Shown here: piece by piece, positions 1 to 5,013 of the stretch | Numbering within the stretch: the first letter of the stretch is position 1 | How the letters are laid out: each line of letters opens with the position of its first letter | Source: Planctomycetaceae bacterium | Lineage (GTDB): Bacteria > Planctomycetota > Planctomycetia > Pirellulales > Thermoguttaceae | Length of the DNA stretch: 5,902 nt | Assembly: GCA_031283825.1 (NCBI GenBank) | Contig: JAITAZ010000292.1 | Coordinates: 1-5,902 of the forward strand | Direction of reading: 5' to 3' | Notes under the pieces: model-generated | What the model was told of the DNA's origin: nothing | Databases searched by the model: none | Seen by the model: the letters and a program-made list of their open reading frames with translations, nothing else | Program-made: the position numbers and the translations under genes

Positions 1-24
1 ATAAAAAGGATTCGACAATAATTA

Positions 25-97
25 AAATCTATTCAGATTTACCGTCGGCTAACGCCGACGCGACCTTTCGGCGAAAGGTCGCCTACCTGAGTAGGCG
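25..97. repeat. Array of four contiguous short hairpins
   Basis: Four perfect stems with 3-4 nt loops follow one another almost without gaps. They are AAATCT/AGATTT (25-30 with 35-40, loop ATTC), CGTCGGC/GCCGACG (43-49 with 54-60, loop TAAC), CGACCTTTC/GAAAGGTCG (61-69 with 73-81, loop GGC) and CGCCTAC/GTAGGCG (80-86 with 91-97, loop CTGA). The last two share two bases. The array leads directly into repeat copy A. It could be a structured RNA, a transcript 3' end or a palindromic dispersed element; the sequence does not decide. Confidence 0.7.
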
Positions 98-235
98 GTT
101 GCCTACCTGATCTGGGATTATTTTTTAAAGAGAGATTACCTACTGCGTAACATGAGTCACTAATCCCAGATTTCCAACCAAAGCGTCCCCAGTGTCCCCA
201 ACGTCCCCAATGTCCCCTAAGTCCCCCCAAAAAAT
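97..235 (+). repeat. Composite dispersed repeat, copy A (most complete)
   Basis: Modules in order: GCCTACCTGATCTGGG (101-116); an 11-bp perfect inverted repeat ATCTGGGATTA (110-120) with TAATCCCAGAT (161-171) around a 40-nt interior; CGTAACATGAGT inside that interior (146-157); an 11-nt linker (174-184); five 9-nt units starting GTCCCC (185, 194, 203, 212, 221); a C6 run and A6. The minus strand of the 9-nt units has five G-runs with 5-nt spacers, a quadruplex motif. It lies just downstream of the permease gene, in the same orientation as copy B. Confidence 0.8.
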
Positions 236-240
236 TATTG

Positions 241-277
241 TAACCGTTCACGGTTTTTTATAGATTGTAAACCAGTA
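241..277. repeat. AACCGTTCACGGTT hairpin segment, left copy; possible weak terminator
   Basis: AACCG (242-246) and CGGTT (251-255) form a 5-bp stem with loop TTCA. On the plus strand T's follow at once. On the minus strand, the direction of the permease transcript, six T's come only after a further 9 nt. The segment continues to ATTGTAA...CAGTA and resembles 3711-3748 on the other side of the permease gene. It also carries one instance of the GTGAACGGTTAC motif on the minus strand. Confidence 0.5.
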
Positions 278-287
278 TGTCCGGTTT
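269..287 (-). terminator. Stem-loop directly after the permease stop codon (weak terminator candidate)
   Basis: On the minus strand AAACCGG, loop ACATA, CTGGTTT gives a 7-bp stem with one G-T pair, starting 2 nt after the TGA stop (291-289). No T-run follows it directly, so it may protect the 3' end or act together with the next hairpin (255-242) rather than terminate alone. Confidence 0.35.
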
Positions 288-288
288 C

Positions 289-3200
289 TCATATAGTTTC
301 TGTAATTAGTTTTTCATTTTTTGATTTATTTATCAATGACCTTATCGCCGATTGAATGTCCAACATTAAACTCAATAATAACGGCACAATCAATAACGAA
401 AAAATCGTCGAACATACTAAACCGCCAACAACTACCGAACCTATCCCATGATACAACTCACTACCTGCGCCGCTCTTTACCACTAAAGGAGTCATGCCAA
501 TTATCGCCGTTGTCGTTGTCATAAAAATTGGTCTCATCCGTGTTCTTACCGATTCCATAATTGCTTCTCTGTAACTCATCGCTTCAATTATGTCCTCGCT
601 CGACTCGCCAAAACCCCTCATAAAATTTAACGCTTGATGAACCAACAAAATCGCATTGTTCACCACCACCCCAATCAATAACACAAATCCTAACATCGTC
701 AACGTGTCCATCTGCTGAGACGGATCATGCCATCGCATCAACGATAATCCAATAAATCCGCCAACCATCGCAAATGGAACGCTAAACATTATCACCATCG
801 GATACAAAAAACTCTCAAACAACGCCGCCATCAAAAGATACGTAATCACTAACGATAAGAAAAATCGACTCGCCATCAAACTCAAAATCGAATCCCAATT
901 CAATCCGCTCCACTTGCCCAAAATCGCAATCCGCGTCTGAGATAACTTGTCCGCATTGCCCGCAAGACGAATCATAATGTCTGGCGTCAACCCGCCATCC
1001 CTACGGCATTGCTCAACAATCTCCATGATTTTTTTCTGCGCCGTTTCAAGCGCAACATCCGACGGCGGATTAACCGTCAACCTAATCGCCCGCTCCTGCT
1101 CAACTCGCCTTATCTGCTGAGACGCCTCCGCCTTTACTATCGTAAAAAGTTGCCCCACCGGAATAATCTGACGACTATCATCCGAATCCCTCACCACAAT
1201 CGGCAACATCGGAAATTCATCCGGCGTAACATGAATATCAGGATCACGAATCAAAGTTAAATCAATACTATCGCCCTCAAAATCAAAATCGCCAATTCGA
1301 ATCCCGTCAATCATCGCCCTCGCCGTGTACGCCAACGATTGCACCCCAAACCCCAACTCCTTCGCACGAACTTGATCCACAACCAATTGCCACTCCGGTC
1401 CATTCAAATCATAATTTTGCGGATCACTACGAATCCCCGAACGCGAAAATTCACGCACTAACTCGTCCTCAAGATAACGAGTCGATAAACGCAACCGCCC
1501 CATGTCCGCGCCAACTACCTCAATCTGCACCGAATTCGACCCGCCGCCCCGACGTCCGAAAATACTCTGCTGCTGCGCTGAACCAGACGCGCCAGGTATC
1601 TCGTTCATCATCGTGTTCAACACCGATTCCAAAGGCTTGACAAGCTCAGTATCCGCACTCGTCGCTGTCATCATCACGCCCTGATTTCTCGCAATGATAT
1701 AAAAATCTCCAACCGGCGCAATCTTCGTCTCCAACTTGTTATTCCTACGATCATAAATTTTGCGAATCGACGTCGCCTCCTCAATAGTTGTCGCGTCCCA
1801 GTACGGTTTCAAAAATTGCTCAATTCGACGCCCAACAAGCTCGTTCTGCTGCAACGTATAAGACGGAGGAAGCTGCATATTACCATTCAAAAGATTCTTA
1901 TTTCCAGTCGGCAAATAACTAGCCGGAGGAGTTAAAATCACAATAAGAATTATCGCGCCAACCGAAATAGACGCAATTATAAAAATTCGCAAAATTATCG
2001 TAATCGGTCTTTTCTCCATTACTACGTAAATAAATTTTGAATACACGCCCGTCAAAAAATTACAAATATTCACTAGACCAAAAAGACTCTTCAATAATCT
2101 CATAAGAAACATTTCCGGCGGCTTTGTCTCTTTATCGCCTAACCAATTCGCCGACGAAACCGGAATAACCGTAATCGCAACAATCAACGAAATCAAAACC
2201 GACGCCGATACTGCAATCGCTAAATCGCAAAAAAGTTGTCCAGATTCTTCCTCAATTGTTAACACTGGACCAAACACCGCGACAGTTGTCAATGTTTGCG
2301 CAAGCACCGCGCCCCAGACTTCGCGCGTGCCGTCGTAAGCGGCTTTAAGAGGAGACTTCCCCAAATGCAAATGCCGATCAATATTTTCAAGCACAACAAC
2401 CGCACAATCAATCACCATACCGACCGCAAACGCTAATCCTGCAAGCGAAATCACATTTATATTTCGTCCCGCTACGTACATAACCACAAACGTCCCGATA
2501 AGCGAAATCGGAATCGCAAGAGACACAATAAACGTCGGACGCACGCTTCGTAAAAAAATCAATAAAACAATAATCGCTAAAATTCCGCCCTCAATCATGT
2601 TTTGCTGAACTAATCCAACCGCCTTGTTGATATAAGTCGAGTCGTCGTAAATCATGCGGAAACGTATTTTGTATCTGTCGTTTTTGTAGAGCGAAAGCAA
2701 ACCGCCGCCAAATCCGCTCGCTTCAGGCTCTTTGTTTAACTCTTTGACTAGCTTGTTCACCTCAGACATAACGCTAAGCACATTCGCCCCAGTGTCTCGT
2801 CTGAAATGAATCGACATCGACGTTTGACCCTTGCTTGCGTTGAAATACGTGTTTTTCTGCAAAACTAAATGAGGCGTTGCAATATCGCGTAAATATACCG
2901 GAGAACCGTTGTTATACTTGACAATTACATTTCGAATCGGCTCAAGCTCGGAATATCGACCTAGAACTCTTACACGGACATTTATTCTACCATTCGCCAT
3001 ATCGCCCGCCGATTCATTCAGATTATCAGCAATTAAAGCCGCTCGAAGCTCGTCAACTGAAACGCCGGATTGAGCTAACACAACAGGATCAAAACGGATT
3101 TGAACTTCGTGTTCCCGACCTCCGTAAACTTGAACTTCGGCAAGTCCTTTGATACGTTCAAAAGCAGGTTTTACGAATCTGTCGGCGTAGTCGTAAAATT

Positions 3201-3663
3201 CGGACATTTCGTAGTTTGGATCGATGTTTGACTGAAGGAGTCCGATTCCGATTGATTCGTCTGTATTTGCGCTTGCGGCGCGGATAACGGGTCTATCGAC
3301 GTCTTCGGGGTATCGGGGGACTTCGTTGAGACGATTGGAGGTTTCTTGGACGGCGCGGCTCATGTCGTATCCGACAGTAAATTCGAGTTCGATACTGCCT
3401 TGACCAAGCGAAGCGTTGGCGGTCATCTTGTAAAGACCTTGTAGTGTTTTAAGTTTTTTCTCTTGTTCCATGAGGATTGATTTTTCAATCTCTTCAGGAC
3501 TTCGACCTTGCCAAGACGTGCGAATAGAAACGACTGGACGTTCAACGTCGGGCGTCATTTGGATTGGAACGTCTGTTAGCGCGAGTGTTCCGAACAAAAG
3601 CGTCAACAAAACGCCGACAGCGACTTTAACGGGATTACTTATTGAAAATTTGATTATATCCAT
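289..3663 (-). CDS. RND-family efflux permease (AcrB/HAE-like), complete, 1124 aa
   Basis: Inner-membrane proton-driven exporter of the RND superfamily; it would pass substrates from periplasm or inner leaflet through an adaptor and outer-membrane channel. The family plan is visible: a start MDIIKFSISNPVKVAVG typical of these permeases, TM1 about residues 13-30, first porter region 31-350, TM2-6 about 358-507, TM7 about 556-578, second porter region 580-925, TM8-12 about 930-1103 and a short charged tail. TM4 has GMVIDCAVVVLEN (415-427), keeping the AcrB Asp407 equivalent (D419) but with Cys at the Asp408 position. TM10 has VVVNNAILLV, giving Asn1002 where AcrB has Lys940. The RMRPIFMT motif (1042-1049) keeps the Arg971 and Thr978 equivalents. 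It is longer than AcrB (about 1050 aa), with a Gly/Arg/Gln-rich insert near 697-710. No adaptor or TolC-like gene is in the window, so the substrate is unknown. Codon preference changes inside the gene (see findings). Confidence is high for family, low for substrate. Confidence 0.95.
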   Translation of the reverse strand: MDIIKFSISNPVKVAVGVLLTLLFGTLALTDVPIQMTPDVERPVVSIRTSWQGRSPEEIEKSILMEQEKKLKTLQGLYKMTANASLGQGSIELEFTVGYDMSRAVQETSNRLNEVPRYPEDVDRPVIRAASANTDESIGIGLLQSNIDPNYEMSEFYDYADRFVKPAFERIKGLAEVQVYGGREHEVQIRFDPVVLAQSGVSVDELRAALIADNLNESAGDMANGRINVRVRVLGRYSELEPIRNVIVKYNNGSPVYLRDIATPHLVLQKNTYFNASKGQTSMSIHFRRDTGANVLSVMSEVNKLVKELNKEPEASGFGGGLLSLYKNDRYKIRFRMIYDDSTYINKAVGLVQQNMIEGGILAIIVLLIFLRSVRPTFIVSLAIPISLIGTFVVMYVAGRNINVISLAGLAFAVGMVIDCAVVVLENIDRHLHLGKSPLKAAYDGTREVWGAVLAQTLTTVAVFGPVLTIEEESGQLFCDLAIAVSASVLISLIVAITVIPVSSANWLGDKETKPPEMFLMRLLKSLFGLVNICNFLTGVYSKFIYVVMEKRPITIILRIFIIASISVGAIILIVILTPPASYLPTGNKNLLNGNMQLPPSYTLQQNELVGRRIEQFLKPYWDATTIEEATSIRKIYDRRNNKLETKIAPVGDFYIIARNQGVMMTATSADTELVKPLESVLNTMMNEIPGASGSAQQQSIFGRRGGGSNSVQIEVVGADMGRLRLSTRYLEDELVREFSRSGIRSDPQNYDLNGPEWQLVVDQVRAKELGFGVQSLAYTARAMIDGIRIGDFDFEGDSIDLTLIRDPDIHVTPDEFPMLPIVVRDSDDSRQIIPVGQLFTIVKAEASQQIRRVEQERAIRLTVNPPSDVALETAQKKIMEIVEQCRRDGGLTPDIMIRLAGNADKLSQTRIAILGKWSGLNWDSILSLMASRFFLSLVITYLLMAALFESFLYPMVIMFSVPFAMVGGFIGLSLMRWHDPSQQMDTLTMLGFVLLIGVVVNNAILLVHQALNFMRGFGESSEDIIEAMSYREAIMESVRTRMRPIFMTTTTAIIGMTPLVVKSGAGSELYHGIGSVVVGGLVCSTIFSLLIVPLLLSLMLDIQSAIRSLINKSKNEKLITETI

Positions 3664-3705
3664 ATCTTTTTAAGTTGATTTTAAGTTTTAAGTTTTAAGT
3701 TTAAC
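3664..3705 (-). promoter_or_regulatory. Permease leader: heptamer repeats, no clear Shine-Dalgarno
   Basis: On the minus strand the 40 nt before ATG hold CTTAAAA three times in immediate succession (3699-3679), a further copy at 3674-3668, then AGAT before ATG. Nothing resembles GGAGG within 15 nt. The leader is almost free of G and likely unstructured, which can permit initiation without a strong Shine-Dalgarno. Confidence 0.45.
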
Positions 3706-3710
3706 ATTTA

Positions 3711-3748
3711 TAACCGTTCACGGTTTTTAAATATTGTAACTATTCAGT
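3711..3748. repeat. AACCGTTCACGGTT hairpin segment, right copy
   Basis: Shares TAACCGTTCACGGTTTTT and the following ATTGTAA...TCAGTA pattern with 241-277, in the same orientation. Read on the minus strand it lies about 60 nt upstream of the permease start and contains GTGAACGGTTATAAA plus a related GAATAGTTACAAT (3745-3733). Confidence 0.6.
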
Positions 3749-3780
3749 AGGCGTTTATTGATCAGGTTGATCACCGATCT

Positions 3781-3888
3781 GGTTGCCTACCTGATCTGGG
3801 ATTGAGTCATTAATCCCAGATTTAAGTTAGTGTGTCCCCAGTGTCCCCCAAGTCCCCTTTGTCCCCAACGTCCCCCCCAAAAAATAAT
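3781..3888 (+). repeat. Composite dispersed repeat, copy B (shortened interior)
   Basis: Starts with the same GGTTGCCTACC/TGATCTGGG stretch as copy A. The inverted repeat ATCTGGGATT (3794-3803) with AATCCCAGAT (3812-3821) is kept, but its interior is only 8 nt (GAGTCATT), so about 32 nt of copy A's interior, including most of the CGTAACATGAGT block, is absent. A 10-nt linker precedes five 9-nt GTCCCC units (3834-3878) ending in C7 and A6. Confidence 0.8.
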
Positions 3889-3912
3889 ATGGTTTTTAAA
3901 AATCCAAAGCTA

Positions 3913-4027
3913 ATTTTTGGGGGGACTTGGGGGACAAAGGGGACGCTGGGGACATTGGGGACGTTCTTGTTTGAAATCAGTGATTAATGACTCATGTTAC
4001 ACGCTTGCTACCCTCGATCAGTAGGCG
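3913..4027 (-). repeat. Composite dispersed repeat, copy C (inverted relative to A and B)
   Basis: On the minus strand it reads TAACATGAGTCATTAATC (from 3999), ACTGATTT, an 11-nt linker (3973-3963), then five 9-nt GTCCCC units (3962-3918) and A5. The inverted-repeat module is decayed: AATCACTGATTT replaces AATCCCAGATTT and no good partner arm remains. The flank to 4027 keeps the GTCGCCTACTGATC element. It faces copy B across a 39-nt spacer. Confidence 0.75.
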
Positions 4028-4038
4028 ACCGCCGATCT

Positions 4039-4069
4039 GGTAGGCGACCTGAGTCGGTGGTTGCCTACC
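4039..4069. repeat. Hairpin upstream of and overlapping copy D
   Basis: GGTAGGCGACC (4039-4049) pairs with GGTTGCCTACC (4059-4069) over 11 bp with one G-T position; the loop is 9 nt. A second GTAGGCGACC lies at 4021-4030, so this element is also tandemly repeated with a 19-nt step. Confidence 0.6.
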
Positions 4070-4107
4070 TGATCTGGGGCAACAAGTGCGTAACATGAGT
4101 AACTAAT
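4059..4107 (+). repeat. Partial composite repeat, copy D (lacks the GTCCCC units)
   Basis: Keeps GGTTGCCTACC and TGATCTGGGG (4059-4079) and the CGTAACATGAGT block (4089-4100) followed by AACTAAT, but then runs into a different 10-nt repeat instead of AATCCCAGATTT and the GTCCCC array. GTTGCC (4060-4065) and GGCAAC (4078-4083) could pair. Confidence 0.65.
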
Positions 4108-4133
4108 ATTCACTAATATTCATTAATATTCAT
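4104..4133. repeat. Three tandem copies of TAATATTCAY
   Basis: Three consecutive 10-nt units (4104, 4114, 4124) differ only in the last base, followed by a degraded fourth (TAAAATATTCC). Simple AT-rich tandem repeat adjoining truncated copy D. Confidence 0.7.
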
Positions 4134-4181
4134 TAAAATATTCCGTTGCCATTTCAGGGCGTAGGAAATTTTCTCTTGCGT

Positions 4182-4204
4182 GCGAACAGTTACTAAAATT
4201 TAAG
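4182..4204 (+). promoter_or_regulatory. GCGAACAGTTAC motif instance, no gene downstream
   Basis: GCGAACAGTTAC followed by TAAAATTTAAG closely matches the motif upstream of the coiled-coil gene (CGAACAGTTAC then AAAATTTCAA). No start codon with a usable frame follows within 100 nt, so this may be a relic of a duplicated leader. Confidence 0.4.
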
Positions 4205-4444
4205 TTGTAATCATTGAGCGAACAATCATTGATTTCGGACGATTGACGATTATTGATCGAGTAGGCGACAACTAAAGGTTCGAAATTTTTTTTCGGCGAG
4301 CGTTCGCTTATCAGATCAAAACGACGATCTATTTTTTGCGTTACGTTGTTGAAGAAATTTTTTTGATACAGAAGAATATATTTTAGAATATATTGCAGTT
4401 CGTATTAAAGTTAGTATTATCTGTTTGAAACAAATCATTGTCAA

Positions 4445-4474
4445 TTACCGCGTCTGTTATACTTTGAGCGGTAA
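4445..4474. repeat. Inverted repeat TTACCGC / GCGGTAA
   Basis: Perfect 7-bp arms (4445-4451 and 4468-4474) around a 16-nt interior containing TATACT (4458-4463). TTGTCA lies at 4438-4443, giving a -35/-10-like pair with a short 14-nt gap. It might be an operator or a weak promoter, but no gene follows at a normal distance. Confidence 0.3.
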
Positions 4475-4561
4475 CATTTGAATTTGAATCAAAACATCAA
4501 CCTTGTCTCGTCGGGACAACTCCAAAATAGTCGAAAATAAATTCGTAACGCGATTTTTTTT

Positions 4562-4597
4562 CGATGGGTGAAAATTCTATCGAATTTTTACCCGTCG
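4562..4597. other. 16-bp stem-loop with tetraloop
   Basis: CGATGGGTGAAAATTC (4562-4577) pairs fully with GAATTTTTACCCGTCG (4582-4597); two of the 16 pairs are G-T and the loop is TATC. On the plus strand T8 precedes it and another hairpin follows. It is the strongest isolated stem in the region. The G-T pairs are formed only if the plus strand is the RNA; on the other strand the same positions become A-C mismatches. Confidence 0.6.
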
Positions 4598-4607
4598 CTA
4601 TTTTGTG

Positions 4608-4625
4608 AAACCGCTACGCGGTTTT
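4608..4625 (+). terminator. Terminator-like hairpin
   Basis: AAACCGC (4608-4614), loop TAC, GCGGTTT (4618-4624), then TAATAAAAATT. A 7-bp GC-centred stem with the T-run partly inside the stem. It fits a weak intrinsic terminator for a plus-strand transcript, 11 bases after the 16-bp stem-loop. Confidence 0.4.
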
Positions 4626-4749
4626 AATAAAAATTGAATTTTTAGAGATTTCCTATAGCCCAAAACGTTTCTTTAGTCCCTATAATCTGCATAATCTGAA
4701 TAATCCGTATTTAAAACATAATTTCGGATTTTTAATAACTCTATTCTTC

Positions 4750-4788
4750 TTGTATCGATTATTACAAATAATCAAATTCGAGATACAA
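4750..4788. repeat. Nested inverted repeat with an asymmetric bulge
   Basis: TTGTATC (4750-4756) pairs with GATACAA (4782-4788), and GATTATT (4757-4763) pairs with AATAATC (4767-4773) around loop ACA. The 3' side has an 8-nt bulge (4774-4781). Fourteen perfect pairs in total, followed on the plus strand by an A-run. Confidence 0.5.
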
Positions 4789-4947
4789 AAAAAGAAAAAA
4801 CTATTACGCATTACAGGTAATTTTGGTGAACCTGCGAAAATAGATATACGATAACGATTGAGTGTTTTAAACTGTTCACGCTTGAATTTTCTGCTAATAA
4901 CAACCACATACCAACAGAAAACAACGACTTGCAACGAAAAAATTGCA

Positions 4948-4973
4948 TGTTCACGAACAGTTACAAAATTTCA
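4948..4973 (+). promoter_or_regulatory. TGTTC-AC-GAACA palindrome and GAACAGTTAC motif before the coiled-coil gene
   Basis: TGTTC (4948-4952) and GAACA (4955-4959) form a short palindrome that overlaps CGAACAGTTAC (4954-4964), followed by AAAATTTCAA. It lies about 60 nt upstream of ATG 5014, the same distance as the related motif from the permease start. It could be an operator or part of a promoter; the sequence alone does not say. Confidence 0.4.
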
Positions 4974-5003
4974 AATAAAATTATTAACCCTAATTTTTAT
5001 TTC

Positions 5004-5009
5004 AGGTGA
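5004..5009 (+). promoter_or_regulatory. Ribosome binding site of the coiled-coil gene
   Basis: AGGTGA lies 4 nt before ATG 5014. The spacing is short, but the match is good and it selects this start. It contrasts with the permease gene, which has no comparable site. Confidence 0.6.
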
Positions 5010-5013
5010 AAAA

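Larger units (their letters stand above)
4134..5013. other. AT-rich gene-free region upstream of the coiled-coil gene
   Basis: About 880 bases in which I see no credible gene, tRNA or rRNA. The longest minus-strand frame (about 84 codons from a TTG near 4934) is Phe/Lys/Ile-rich, lacks a start signal and has no recognisable domain. The region holds several strong inverted repeats, a GTAGGCGAC element (4262-4270) like those in the composite repeats, and recurring GAACAGTTAC-like motifs. No convincing promoter pair sits at normal spacing from 5014. Confidence 0.6.

Noticed and set aside
185..228. CRISPR array
   Set aside because: The repeat unit is 9 nt with 3-nt variable parts, far too short for CRISPR repeats and spacers, and no cas gene is present.
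39..251. Minus-strand 70-codon frame with GHWGRWGHWG repeats
   Set aside because: It is the translation of repeat copy A. In copy C the same frame has a stop right before the repeat, and in copy B the linker is 10 nt instead of 11, shifting the frame, so the reading frame is not conserved. The period of 9 keeps any frame open by itself.
321..3673. Short plus-strand frames opposite the permease gene
   Set aside because: They lie antisense to a gene with full-length family similarity and encode no recognisable protein.
3664..4140. Insertion sequence or transposon remnant
   Set aside because: No transposase fragment, no clear terminal inverted repeats with target duplication. The repeats may still be non-autonomous elements, but an IS call is not supported.
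4438..4463. Promoter TTGTCA / TATACT
   Set aside because: The spacing is 14 nt rather than about 17, and no gene follows within 500 nt on that strand; recorded only with the inverted repeat.
4562..4606. Tiny plus-strand frame of 14 codons from ATG 4564
   Set aside because: It lies inside the 16-bp stem-loop and has no ribosome binding site.
4680..4934. Minus-strand 84-codon frame
   Set aside because: It starts at TTG without a ribosome binding site, is Phe/Lys/Ile-rich as expected of AT-rich DNA, has no recognisable domain and runs across the 4750-4788 inverted repeat.
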